Of a stretch of 64,000 nt of DNA, positions 16,461-25,118 are shown in pieces. Each line of letters starts with the position of its first letter. Positions within the stretch are counted from its first letter, which is position 1. Made by a program: the position numbers and the translations under genes. Location: contig UQHO01000007.1 of the NCBI GenBank assembly GCA_900540995.1, forward strand, positions 15,200 through 79,199, given 5' to 3'. The notes beneath the pieces were generated by a model. The model was not told where the DNA came from and ran no database searches. It worked only from the letters and a program-made list of their open reading frames with translations. The DNA comes from an uncultured Collinsella sp. (GTDB lineage: Bacteria > Actinomycetota > Coriobacteriia > Coriobacteriales > Coriobacteriaceae).

Positions 16461-17869
16461 GTGAGCACCCCCAACAAACCGATCGCGTGCTGCGCGACAC
16501 CCGCATTCTGACGCTGCGCATTTGGGCTGTTGTCGGCTGCATTGTCATCGCCGCTGTCATCTTTAACCTTATGGGCATCCTGGCACCGGTTATTGAGTTT
16601 CTTGCCGTCGGCTCCATCATTGCTTTTGTGATGTCCCCGATCACCAACTGGCTCGAGCACCATGGCGTGAATCGCGGCATCGGTTCGCTTATCGCGCTAA
16701 TTGTTGTTGTTGCCGTGCTCGTCGGTGTCGTTTGCATCTTGTCGCCGATTCTCTTTGGTCAGATCATGGAAGTCCTGAGCCGCCTGCCCGAGCAGCTTCG
16801 TGTTGCGGGTGGCGACCTCAACGAGATGATCTCGCATGCCAAGACGCTCAACAACACGCCGGTTAAGGAGTACTTGGACGACAATCTGTCATCACTCGTT
16901 ACCGTCGCATCGAAGTATGTGTCTCAGATTGCCGCCGAGCTCGGCCGCGGTGTATTCCCGCTCATTACCAATACGGCATCGCAACTGTTCGTTATCTTCC
17001 TGGGCCTGGTGCTTGCCTACTGGATGGCCTGCGACTACCCTCGCATGCACCACGAGATTTGCACCATCATCGGTCAGGAGGAGGAGACCTCGTACCGCTT
17101 TATGGTCGCCATTCTGTCGCGTTCGGTTGGTGGCTACATGCGCGGCATGGTCGTAACGTCTATCTGCGGCGGCATCTTGGCCTTTATCGGCTTCCTGATC
17201 ATCGGCCATCCGTATGCGGCGCTCATGGCTATCTTTACCGGCATCATGCATTTGGTTCCGGTCGTCGGTCCCTGCGTGAGCGCAGCAATCGCCACAGTGC
17301 TCGGTTTCATGTTCAGTCCCATGTTGGCGTTATGGACGCTCATCGTGACGATGGTCGCACAAAATGTCACCGACAATGTGATTTCGCCTAAGGTCATGCA
17401 GAGCTCAGTGCAGGTGCATCCCATCATGAGCCTTACGGCGCTCGTTATTGGCTCGGCACTCATGGGCCCCATCGGCATGATTATTGCCATCCCGCTTTGT
17501 GCGGCTCTCAAGGGTATCTTCGTGTACTACTTCGAGAACGAGACCGGTCGCCAGCTTGTGGCATACGATGGCGCCGTGTTTAAGGGCACGCCGTATCGCG
17601 ATGCCGAGGGCAACCCGGTCGCCGCCTACGACGCGCTCGGCGACGATACCTTCATCTACGAGTCCGAGCTCATCGGCAACGAGACTGTGCCCGAGGCCAA
17701 GGCCATGCCCAAGCCCGAGCTCGATAATCCCTGGATCAAGCTTTCGGACCTGCAACCCGATGCGACGGGTTTCTTCAAAAACCCCTTCGCCAAAGACGAT
17801 GATTCCAATTCGGACGACGATACCAAAACAGGTATCGACGGCTCCATGGACGATTCGGATTCTAAATAG
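16457..17869 (+). CDS. AI-2E family transporter (PerM/TqsA-like, UPF0118)
   Basis: A 470-residue polytopic membrane protein. Two N-terminal spans (about 22-65) and a third (about 72-95) precede an extracytoplasmic helical region. A cluster of spans at about 170-355 contains the family motifs GIMHLVPVVGP and the segment DNVISPKVMQ. The last 90 residues are a hydrophilic acidic tail (DDDSNSDDDT). Members export small molecules or ions; only some affect autoinducer-2, so no substrate is proposed. The ATG overlaps the sigma gene's stop (ATGA), which places it in the stress-sigma operon. Confidence 0.85.
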   Translation: MSEHPQQTDRVLRDTRILTLRIWAVVGCIVIAAVIFNLMGILAPVIEFLAVGSIIAFVMSPITNWLEHHGVNRGIGSLIALIVVVAVLVGVVCILSPILFGQIMEVLSRLPEQLRVAGGDLNEMISHAKTLNNTPVKEYLDDNLSSLVTVASKYVSQIAAELGRGVFPLITNTASQLFVIFLGLVLAYWMACDYPRMHHEICTIIGQEEETSYRFMVAILSRSVGGYMRGMVVTSICGGILAFIGFLIIGHPYAALMAIFTGIMHLVPVVGPCVSAAIATVLGFMFSPMLALWTLIVTMVAQNVTDNVISPKVMQSSVQVHPIMSLTALVIGSALMGPIGMIIAIPLCAALKGIFVYYFENETGRQLVAYDGAVFKGTPYRDAEGNPVAAYDALGDDTFIYESELIGNETVPEAKAMPKPELDNPWIKLSDLQPDATGFFKNPFAKDDDSNSDDDTKTGIDGSMDDSDSK

Positions 17870-17875
17870 GCCCTA

Positions 17876-18115
17876 TTAACGTTTCTTGAAGTTGTAAATG
17901 ACAATAAACGCGAGCAAAGCGATTGATAAGGGGCCGGCTACATAGAAAAAGAGAACGTCAATTGCGCGTAGAGTGTAATAAGCCTTATCGCCGGACATTG
18001 CTGCATACAATACGTAGCCAAATGCTGGTTGGTTTGCGTACCAGCAGGAGAAGGCCAAGAGCGCTAAAAGTGCTAGTACCAGAAGTGCATTCAGGACAAA
18101 TCGTTTACTTTTCAT
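17876..18115 (-). CDS. Small two-span membrane protein, unknown
   Basis: A 79-residue protein that I do not recognise. It starts MKSKRFVLN and has two hydrophobic spans (about 7-26 and 51-74) and a short basic end NFKKR. A strong GGAAGGAG lies just upstream of the ATG, which supports it being real. It converges on the AI-2E family gene with a gap of six bases, so it is a separate transcript. The composition is a little richer in A/T than the neighbours. Confidence 0.65.
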   Translation of the reverse strand: MKSKRFVLNALLVLALLALLAFSCWYANQPAFGYVLYAAMSGDKAYYTLRAIDVLFFYVAGPLSIALLAFIVIYNFKKR

Positions 18116-18207
18116 CGATCGCTCCTTCCGGGTGACTCTTATATGTAATTCTACAGCAGTCCTTTTTCAAAGGATCGCACAGTACTGAATAACGTGCACT
18201 TTCGCTG

Positions 18208-18237
18208 GAGGGTCGCTGTTTGGCGGCCCTCTTTTTT
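18208..18237 (+). terminator. Terminator-like hairpin before alaS
   Basis: GAGGGTCGC (18208-18216) pairs with GCGGCCCTC (18223-18231), one G-U pair, followed by six T. It lies 73 bases before alaS with no plus-strand gene just upstream. It is therefore either a leader attenuator or a stop for stray transcription. I saw no T-box sequence ahead of it. Confidence 0.6.
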
Positions 18238-18309
18238 GCACTTGCGCGGTGGGATGGTAATATCGTTACGTTTGAACTGTTTCGATGTGAAACCGAGGAG
18301 ATTCCCTCT

Positions 18310-20967
18310 ATGAGTGCTGACTACCCGTCAATGACTACGGCCGAGATCCGCTCCAAGTTCCTCAACTTCTTTGAGGAGCGCGGTCTTAAGCTCTATCCTT
18401 CTTCGTCCCTTGTCCCCGACGATCCCTCGCTGCTGCTTGCCAACGCTGGCATGAACCAGTTTAAGGAGTACTACCAGGGCAAGAAGACCATGAAGGAGAT
18501 CGGCGCGATCTCCTGCCAGAAGTGCGTCCGCACCAACGACATCGATTGCATCGGCGAGGACGGCCGTCACCTGTCCTTCTTCGAGATGCTCGGCGACTTC
18601 TCCTTTGGCGGCGTCTCCAAGCAACAGGCCTGCGCTTGGGCCTTTGAGCTCATCACCAAGGAGTTCAAGCTGCCGCTCGATCGCCTGTACTTTACCGTCT
18701 TTACCGAGGACGACGAGACCCATGACGTGTGGCGCTCCCTGGGCGTTGCCGAGGACCACATCTCCCGCCTGGGCGAGGACGACAACTTCTGGGCCGCCGG
18801 CCCCACCGGCCCCTGCGGTCCGTGCTCCGAGATCTACTTTGACATGGGCGAGGAGGTCGGCTGCGGCAGCCCCGACTGCAAGCCCGGCTGTGACTGCGAC
18901 CGCTTCCTTGAGTTCTGGAACCTCGTGTTTACCCAGTACGACCGCCAGGAGGACGGCTCCATGCCGGAGCTGCCGCACCGCAACCTCGATACGGGCATGG
19001 GCCTGGAGCGCATGGCCGCCATCATGCAGCACAAGACCGCTAACTACGACGGCGATCTGATGCAGCACCTCATCAAGCTGGGCGAGAAGATCAGCGGCAA
19101 GACCTATGACGCCGACGATTACTCCGGTGCCAGCCGCTCCCTGCGCATCATCGCGGATCACTCTCGTGCCGTTGACTTTATGATCTCGGACGGCATTCTC
19201 CCCGGTAACGAGGGTCGCGAGTATGTTCTTCGCCGCCTGCTCCGCCGCGCCGTGTTCCACGGTCGTCTGCTGGGCATCGAGGGCGCCTTCCTGACCAAGT
19301 TCATCGACGAGGTCAACGCCCAGATGGGCGAGGCCTATCCCGAGCTGCTCAAGAACGTCGCACTCGTCAAGGGTATCGTTGCTTCCGAGGAGGAGCGCTT
19401 CTCCACGACACTCGATAACGGTCGCGTCTACCTGGACGAGGCCCTGGCCGCGCTTGCCGAGGGTGCTGTCCTTCCGGGCGACGTCGCCTTTAAGCTGCAT
19501 GACACCTTTGGTTTCCCCATTGACCTGACTGTCGAGATCGCCGGCGCCGCTGGCCACGACGTCGACATGGACGGCTTCACCGCCTGCATGGAGGACCAGA
19601 AGGCCCGCGCTCGCGCCAATGCCAAGGGCGACGCGTGGGGCAGCTTCAACGACGTGTGGGTCGAGCTTTCGGACAAGGTCGCCGCGACCGAGTTCGACGG
19701 CTATGACAACGATGTGATCGAGGGTGCCAAGGTTGTCGCCATCGTGCGCAACGGCGAGTCCGTTGAGTCCGCTGCCGCCGGCGAGGATGTCGAGGTTGTG
19801 CTCGACCGCACCCCGTTCTACGCCGAGATGGGCGGCCAGCAGGGTGACGCCGGCGAGCTTTCCGCCGAGGGCGTTGCGCTGACCGTTTCCGATACCAAGA
19901 ACCACAACGGCCTGTATGCTCACGTCGCCCACGTCACCGAGGGTACGCTGACCGTCGGTGCTACCGTGACCGCCGCGCTCGACGCCGAGCGCCGTGGCTT
20001 CCTGCGTCGCAACCACACCGCCACGCACCTGCTCGACGCCGCGCTTAAGCAGGTCCTGGGCGAGCATGTCTCCCAGGCTGGCTCGCTGGTGACGCCCGAG
20101 CACCTGCGTTTTGACTTCACGCACTTCGAGGCCCTGTCCTCCGAGCAGCTCAAGGCTGTCGAGGACCTGGTCAACCAGCAGATCTTCGCCTCCAAGCCGG
20201 TCGTGACCCGCGTCATGGGCATCGACGAGGCCAAGGCCGCCGGTGCTGTCGCCCTGTTTGGCGAGAAGTATGGCGACGTCGTCCGCGTTGTCTCCGTGGG
20301 CGCCGAGGACCAGCCGTTCTCCCGTGAGCTTTGCGGTGGCACCCATGCCGCCAACACCGCCGAGATCGGCCTGTTCAAGATCATTTCCGAGTCCTCTACG
20401 GGCTCCAACGTCCGCCGCATTGAGGCCGTGACCTCTAAGGGTGCTCTCGACTACATGGCCGACCGTCTGGCGCTCGTCGACGCCGCTGCCGCTGCGCTCA
20501 AGTGCCGCGTGGATGAGGTTCCCGCCCGCGTGGAGAACCTGCAGGCCGAGCTGCGCGAGACTTCCAACAAGCTCAAGAAGGCGCTGACCGGTGGCTCCTC
20601 CGATGCTATCTCCAACGCCATCGAGGGCGCCGTCGAGCTCGACGGCTACAAGCTCGTCGTCGTTGAGCTCCAGGGCCTTGAGGCTGCTGACCTGCGAAAC
20701 GTCTGGGATACCGTGCACCAGAAGGTCGCCGGTCCTGTCGCCTGCGTCGTTGCCAGCGTGACCGAGAAGGGCACCCCGGCCCTGCTCGCCGCCGGCTCCG
20801 ATGACGCCGTGAAGGCCGGTTTCCACGCCGGCAACGTGATCAAGCAGATCGCGGGCCTGGTCGACGGTCGCGGTGGCGGCCGTCCCAACATGGCCCAGGC
20901 CGGTGGTAAGAATGCCGCCGGCATCGCCGATGCCCTCGCGGCCGCTAAGGCCGCGCTCGGCGCCTAA
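18310..20967 (+). CDS. alaS: Alanyl-tRNA synthetase
   Basis: Class II synthetase of 885 residues that charges tRNA-Ala and hydrolyses mischarged Ser/Gly. The aminoacylation core begins EIRSKFLNFFEERG and contains MNQFKEYY. The editing domain has the zinc site HTATH (His569, His573) and CGGTH (Cys675, His679). The C-terminal DHHA1 domain ends with the glycine-rich GRGGGRPNMAQAGG at about 858-871. The length matches the family. The ATG at 18310 has GAGGAG upstream; 30 earlier in-frame codons lack similarity. The ruvX gene starts 17 bases after the stop, which makes this the head of an alaS-ruvX-mltG operon, a common order in Gram-positive bacteria. Confidence 0.97.
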   Translation: MSADYPSMTTAEIRSKFLNFFEERGLKLYPSSSLVPDDPSLLLANAGMNQFKEYYQGKKTMKEIGAISCQKCVRTNDIDCIGEDGRHLSFFEMLGDFSFGGVSKQQACAWAFELITKEFKLPLDRLYFTVFTEDDETHDVWRSLGVAEDHISRLGEDDNFWAAGPTGPCGPCSEIYFDMGEEVGCGSPDCKPGCDCDRFLEFWNLVFTQYDRQEDGSMPELPHRNLDTGMGLERMAAIMQHKTANYDGDLMQHLIKLGEKISGKTYDADDYSGASRSLRIIADHSRAVDFMISDGILPGNEGREYVLRRLLRRAVFHGRLLGIEGAFLTKFIDEVNAQMGEAYPELLKNVALVKGIVASEEERFSTTLDNGRVYLDEALAALAEGAVLPGDVAFKLHDTFGFPIDLTVEIAGAAGHDVDMDGFTACMEDQKARARANAKGDAWGSFNDVWVELSDKVAATEFDGYDNDVIEGAKVVAIVRNGESVESAAAGEDVEVVLDRTPFYAEMGGQQGDAGELSAEGVALTVSDTKNHNGLYAHVAHVTEGTLTVGATVTAALDAERRGFLRRNHTATHLLDAALKQVLGEHVSQAGSLVTPEHLRFDFTHFEALSSEQLKAVEDLVNQQIFASKPVVTRVMGIDEAKAAGAVALFGEKYGDVVRVVSVGAEDQPFSRELCGGTHAANTAEIGLFKIISESSTGSNVRRIEAVTSKGALDYMADRLALVDAAAAALKCRVDEVPARVENLQAELRETSNKLKKALTGGSSDAISNAIEGAVELDGYKLVVVELQGLEAADLRNVWDTVHQKVAGPVACVVASVTEKGTPALLAAGSDDAVKAGFHAGNVIKQIAGLVDGRGGGRPNMAQAGGKNAAGIADALAAAKAALGA

Positions 20968-20984
20968 GAATCTAGGTAGTCGCT

Positions 20985-21413
20985 GTGGTCGCGCTTGCGC
21001 TGGACATAGGGGAGACCAGGATCGGCATCGCCGTCTCGAGCCGTGATGGCAAGATGGCGATGCCTGTCAAGGTGCTCCCGGCTGCAGAGGTCACCGGTAT
21101 GGCCAAGACGTTCCGCTACCTGGTCGAGGACTATGAGCCCGACATTCTGGTAAGCGGACGTCCCCTGACCATGGCCGGTGAGCCCGGCCCTCAGGCCGAG
21201 CGTGTTGCCGCTGTTGCGCAAAAGATTGCCGACGAGCTCGATCTTCCGCTGGAGTTTGAGGACGAGCGCCTGTCCTCGCAAGAGGCAAAGCGTATCCTGC
21301 GCGAGCAGGGCCTCAACGAAAAGCAGATGAGGGGCAAGATTGACATGATTGCCGCCAGCCTGTTTTTGCAGACGTGGCTTGATCGTAAAAACGAGGAGGT
21401 TTCGCATGCCTAG
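20985..21413 (+). CDS. ruvX: YqgF/RuvX family nuclease
   Basis: A 142-residue RNase H-fold protein of the YqgF family, linked to 16S pre-rRNA 5' end processing and proposed as a Holliday junction resolvase. The acidic catalytic set is visible: Asp in ALDIGETRIGIA, Glu in FEDERLSSQEA and Asp in KIDMIAASLFL. The start is the GTG at 20985, since no ATG precedes the conserved first strand; TAGGTAG lies upstream. The last eight bases overlap mltG, so translation is coupled. Confidence 0.9.
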   Translation: MVALALDIGETRIGIAVSSRDGKMAMPVKVLPAAEVTGMAKTFRYLVEDYEPDILVSGRPLTMAGEPGPQAERVAAVAQKIADELDLPLEFEDERLSSQEAKRILREQGLNEKQMRGKIDMIAASLFLQTWLDRKNEEVSHA

Positions 21414-22839
21414 CGCTCCCGATCCGCGCCAGCCGAATCGTACACGTCAGCCGGCGTCGCGCCCTGCCCAGCCTGGCCAGCGTCCGGCACAGCCGACCCA
21501 GCGCGCAGCTCAGCCTGCTGCGCGCCCGGTGCAGACCTCCTCTCGTTCGGCCCAACCTGTTCAACGGACGGGTCAGCAGCCTTCTGCTCGTTCGGTTCAG
21601 CATCTGGCTTCTCACGCGGCTCAGCAGCCCACTGCTCGTACGGCCCAGCCTGCAGGCGGTACTCGCTTTAAGCAGCAGGCACCTACCCAGCGAACGCAGG
21701 CCCCCCAATCGCATTCGCATCACGCTCGCGGCTCGCATGGCGTTGCTCCGGCGACCCGCTCGAGCTACAACACGCATGCTCGTCGCGGTGCTCAAAAGAA
21801 GAGTTCTCCGGTTCCCATGATCATCGGCGTTGTTGTGGCGGTGCTCGCGCTTGCTGCGATTGCTTTCTTTGTCGTGCCGGCCGTCAAGGGCTTCTTTGCC
21901 GGTGGGGATTCGAAGGTCACGGCTGGTCAGCAGGTTACGGTGACCATTCCCGACGGTGCTTCGGGCGATACGATCGCCTCGATTCTCTCCGAGAACCATA
22001 TCGTCGAAAATCCCAAGGATTACTATGCGGCGGTGAAAAAGCTCAACGCCGATATGTCGCTCAAGCCTGGCACCTATTCGTTTACCACGCTCATGGATGC
22101 GACCAAGGTTGTTCAGCAGCTCATGGAAGGTCCCAATGCGGGCTCCAATGCTCTGACTATCCCTGAGGGTCTGACAGTCGATCAAGTCGCCGACCGCGTG
22201 GCCCAGGCCTACGACAGCATCTCTAAGGAAGACTTCCTCAACCAGGCCAAGGCCTCCAACTACGTGGACGACTATAGCTTCCTTAAGGGCGCGGCCAACG
22301 ACTCGCTCGAGGGTTTCTTGTTCCCCAAGACCTATTCGTTGGGTGATTCGCCGACGGCCGATGACGTGATTCGCGCCATGCTCGATCAGTTTAAGACCGA
22401 GTACAAGTCGCTTGACTTTGCGAGCTGCGAAGCCAGGATCAAGGAGCGCTACGGTGTGGAGATGTCCGACTACGACATCGTCAACCTGGCCTCTATCGTT
22501 GAGCGCGAGGGCCTCAACGCCGATCAACGTGCGCACGTGGCCTCGGTCTTCTACAACCGCCTTGCCGGCAAGCTCGACGGTCTGCGCTATCTCAACAGCG
22601 ATGCGACCATGATGTATGTCACCGGTGGCGAGGTTACCGCCGACGACCTGCAGAACGATAGTCCGTATAACACCTATAAGCACGAGGGCCTGCCACCCAC
22701 TCCCATCTGCTCTCCGTCGCTCGAGGCACTCAAGGCCACGCTTGAGCCGACCGACTCCGATGACCTGTATTTCTACATTACGCAGGACGAGGAGTACTTC
22801 TCGCAAACCTACGAAGAGCATCAACAGTCTTGGAATTAG
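21406..22839 (+). CDS. mltG: Endolytic murein transglycosylase MltG
   Basis: A 477-residue bitopic membrane enzyme that cuts nascent glycan strands. About 140 cytoplasmic residues made almost only of Pro, Gln, Arg, Ala, Ser and Thr (with many AQP and RPAQP units) precede a single membrane span (about 142-165). The YceG domain follows, with a LysM-like part (TVTIPDGASGDTIASIL) and the catalytic segment ASIVEREG, whose Glu is the active residue. YLNSDATMMY and SPYNTYKHEGLPPTPI close the domain. GAGGAGG precedes the ATG. The disordered basic tail is much longer than in E. coli. Confidence 0.92.
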   Translation: MPSAPDPRQPNRTRQPASRPAQPGQRPAQPTQRAAQPAARPVQTSSRSAQPVQRTGQQPSARSVQHLASHAAQQPTARTAQPAGGTRFKQQAPTQRTQAPQSHSHHARGSHGVAPATRSSYNTHARRGAQKKSSPVPMIIGVVVAVLALAAIAFFVVPAVKGFFAGGDSKVTAGQQVTVTIPDGASGDTIASILSENHIVENPKDYYAAVKKLNADMSLKPGTYSFTTLMDATKVVQQLMEGPNAGSNALTIPEGLTVDQVADRVAQAYDSISKEDFLNQAKASNYVDDYSFLKGAANDSLEGFLFPKTYSLGDSPTADDVIRAMLDQFKTEYKSLDFASCEARIKERYGVEMSDYDIVNLASIVEREGLNADQRAHVASVFYNRLAGKLDGLRYLNSDATMMYVTGGEVTADDLQNDSPYNTYKHEGLPPTPICSPSLEALKATLEPTDSDDLYFYITQDEEYFSQTYEEHQQSWN

Positions 22840-22840
22840 C

Positions 22841-23338
22841 ATGAGGATTTTTAGCCCCAAACGATACGTTGCCTCGGTCGATCGCATCGACCTTGATACC
22901 CTGTGGGCCGACGGCAAACGCGCCATTCTGCTCGATCGCGATAACACCCTGGTGCCGCGCGACACCGAGCAGGTTCCCGCCGCGGTTTCCGCTTGGCTCG
23001 ACGCCGCCCATGCCAAGGGCTTTAAGCTGTGCATGGTGTCAAACAACTGGCATCGCGACCAGGTCATGGCATCGGCGCGCGAGTTGGGACTCGAGGCCAT
23101 CAGCCACGCCATGAAGCCCGCCCCGTTTGCCCTGAAGGCGGGTCTTAAGCGCCTCGGCGCCACGGCGGACGAGGCGGTGCTGATCGGCGATCAGCTGTAC
23201 ACAGACGTGTGGAGCGGTAATTTTGCCGGCGTTGACACTATTCTGGTCAAGCCGCAGGCAACCCAGGACCTGTGGTACACGCAGATCTTCCGTATCTTTG
23301 AGCGCCGGGCCCTGCGCGACCTTCCCTGCGAGGAATAG
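22841..23338 (+). CDS. yqeG: YqeG family HAD-IIIA phosphatase
   Basis: A 165-residue HAD phosphatase. Motif I LLDRDNTLVP at about 30-39 carries the nucleophile Asp, motif II is VSNN at about 67-70, and motif III with GDQLYTDVWSGN at about 113-124 holds the acidic metal ligands. YqeG proteins of Gram-positive bacteria are often encoded near aro genes and are related to phosphatidylglycerophosphate phosphatases; the substrate is not shown here. The start lies one base after the mltG stop, and aroK follows nine bases on. Confidence 0.88.
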   Translation: MRIFSPKRYVASVDRIDLDTLWADGKRAILLDRDNTLVPRDTEQVPAAVSAWLDAAHAKGFKLCMVSNNWHRDQVMASARELGLEAISHAMKPAPFALKAGLKRLGATADEAVLIGDQLYTDVWSGNFAGVDTILVKPQATQDLWYTQIFRIFERRALRDLPCEE

Positions 23339-23346
23339 GTTTTGCC

Positions 23347-23880
23347 ATGTCTCAGCACATCAAACACGGCTGCGACCATATTTTCTTTATCGGCTTTTTG
23401 GGCGCGGGCAAGTCGACGCTCGCGCGTAACGTGGGCACTATGTTCAAGCGTCGATTCATCGATACCGATCGTTTGGTTGTGCGTCGATGTGGCAAGTCGG
23501 TGACCGAGATATTTGAGACCGAGGGCGAGGATCGTTTTCGCGAGCTCGAGACCTCGGCACTCCGTTCGCTTCAAAGCGAGCGCAGCCTGCTGGTGTCGTG
23601 CGGGGGTGGCATCGTCGAGACGCCGGTGAACATTGAGCTGATGCACGAGATGGGTATATGCGTGTACCTCGAAGGCGACTTTGAGGACTCGTTGCGCCAG
23701 ATTCGTCGCTCCGATACCCGGCCCGATTTCCGCTCGCCCGAGCACGCTGCGCGCCTGTTTGAGCATCGCCGTCCGCTGTATCGCCAGGCCGCCGATATTA
23801 CCCTTGATATTCGCAACAAGTCCTTCGAGGACGTTTCCTACCTTTGTGCCGAGATGCTTTTGGAGCGTGGACTGCTATGA
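23347..23880 (+). CDS. aroK: Shikimate kinase
   Basis: A 177-residue P-loop kinase that phosphorylates shikimate at the 3-OH in aromatic amino-acid synthesis. Walker A GFLGAGKST is at about 16-24, the substrate Asp in FIDTDRLV at about 38-45, Arg in GEDRFRELE, the CGGGIV turn at about 82-87, and the lid Arg region RSDTRPDF. It overlaps the next gene by four bases (ATGA), in the classic aroK-aroB arrangement, although that partner is abnormal. Confidence 0.9.
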   Translation: MSQHIKHGCDHIFFIGFLGAGKSTLARNVGTMFKRRFIDTDRLVVRRCGKSVTEIFETEGEDRFRELETSALRSLQSERSLLVSCGGGIVETPVNIELMHEMGICVYLEGDFEDSLRQIRRSDTRPDFRSPEHAARLFEHRRPLYRQAADITLDIRNKSFEDVSYLCAEMLLERGLL

Positions 23881-24986
23881 TTCGCCGCCAACTTATCAAT
23901 TTCCAAAATCGCAGTGTCGATGTCCGCGTCGGATTGGGCGCGTTCGAGGAGCTGCCGCGCATGTTTGCCTCGGCTGTGGGCAAGCCTAAGCGCGCGATGG
24001 TCGTTTGGAACACCGCCACGTCAGAGCGTTTTGGCGAGGTCGTCGAGCATGCGCTGATTGATGCCGGTTTTGCCGTGTCGCTGCTCGTCCTCGAGGTTTC
24101 TCCTGCCGGCGCTACGCTGACCGATGCCGATACCGTCTTTGGCTCCCTGTCGGCTAACGGTATTACTTGCGATGACCTGGTTATTGCCGTTGGCGATGCC
24201 GCGACCTGCTCGGTCGTTTGCTGGTGTGCCAATCAGTGGTGCGGTCGTACCGAGTGCGCCTTGCTGCCGACGACGTTCGACGCCATGCTCACGGTCGCGA
24301 CGACCATGAAGCCGCTCGTCGCCTCGTCGGCGAATGCGCTTCCCGCTATCGCGTTCCGTCCCGAGCCGGGCTTGGTCGTGTGTGACCTCGACCTTGTTCG
24401 CGAGCCGGACCCCGAGGACCTCAAGCTCGGCTATGCAGTACTTGTTGGCACCATGCTTTCGAGCAGCAAGTCCCGCTGGAATCAGTTTACTGAGACCGTC
24501 CCCGAGATTCTCGCGGGCGAGGAGGTCACGCTCGTCAATGCCGTTCAGTGGTCTCAGACTGCCCGCAAGGACGTACTGATGGCCACGAACCCGAGCGCCC
24601 GTCATGCGCTCGATTTTGGCAAGATGGGGGAGCGTACCCTGCGCGTCTGCCTGGGCAAAGCCGCGTCGCAGGTTCCTGCCTACCAGCTGCTGTCTGAGGG
24701 CATGCGCTTTGAGGCGCGCCTAGCACATGACGCCTGCGACTTCGATATCGATTACGTCTTTGAGGTCGATGACTGCCTGGAGGACTTTGGTATCGAGGAA
24801 CTTGCCTTCGATCTTGAGCCTGCCGCATATATCGAGGAGTTCCGCAGACAGCAGTTCGCGCGCTCAAACCGCAGCATGTTGCCGCTGCCCGCGGCCCTCG
24901 GCGCCATTCGCCTAACGAGCGTTGAGGACGAGGTTCTTGAGTGCCATGCTCACGCCTACTTGGCTTCTCGCAAAGAACTTCTCTAA
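23877..24986 (+). CDS. 3-dehydroquinate synthase-like protein, probably inactive
   Basis: A 369-residue protein in the aroB position with the overall dehydroquinate synthase layout: an N-terminal nucleotide-binding half with DLVIAVGDAAT at about 100-110, and PTTFDAMLTV at 131-140 where active enzymes have PTTLLAQVDS. The signature residues are eroded. The GGGVIGD loop is reduced to AVGDAAT. The zinc motif GHTFGHA is replaced by GKMGERT (249-255), and LLHGEAV by LLSEGMR (271-277). Loss of both His ligands argues against catalysis. It may be a regulatory or scaffolding partner of the shikimate kinase it overlaps. The ATG at 23877 is chosen for the overlap and similarity. Confidence 0.7.
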   Translation: MIRRQLINFQNRSVDVRVGLGAFEELPRMFASAVGKPKRAMVVWNTATSERFGEVVEHALIDAGFAVSLLVLEVSPAGATLTDADTVFGSLSANGITCDDLVIAVGDAATCSVVCWCANQWCGRTECALLPTTFDAMLTVATTMKPLVASSANALPAIAFRPEPGLVVCDLDLVREPDPEDLKLGYAVLVGTMLSSSKSRWNQFTETVPEILAGEEVTLVNAVQWSQTARKDVLMATNPSARHALDFGKMGERTLRVCLGKAASQVPAYQLLSEGMRFEARLAHDACDFDIDYVFEVDDCLEDFGIEELAFDLEPAAYIEEFRRQQFARSNRSMLPLPAALGAIRLTSVEDEVLECHAHAYLASRKELL

Positions 24987-25118
24987 GATTTATTGACTTC
25001 CATCGTCTTTCGTATCATGTTGAGGGGCGGGTTTTCAATCGGCTGCGGATCGCATGCGATTCCGTCGTTCGGTTGAGACCCGTCCCGTCTTTATGAAGAC
25101 AACAAGAAAGGAATCTGC

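Noticed and set aside
18140..18309. A possible T-box for alaS
   Set aside because: A terminator hairpin is present, but no specifier loop, stem I motifs or TGGN bulge could be found in the short leader.
18328..20826. An 832-codon open frame on the minus strand across alaS
   Set aside because: It is antisense to alaS, has low-complexity composition and no ribosome site or neighbours on that strand. Similar antisense frames across ptsI, the glycosyltransferase and the cobalamin genes were rejected for the same reason.
21420..21800. Repeat-like DNA with recurring CAGCC and CCAGC units as a possible CRISPR or satellite
   Set aside because: It is the coding region of the Pro/Gln/Arg-rich MltG tail. 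Units are irregular in length and there are no equal-sized spacers. No CRISPR array was seen anywhere in the window.
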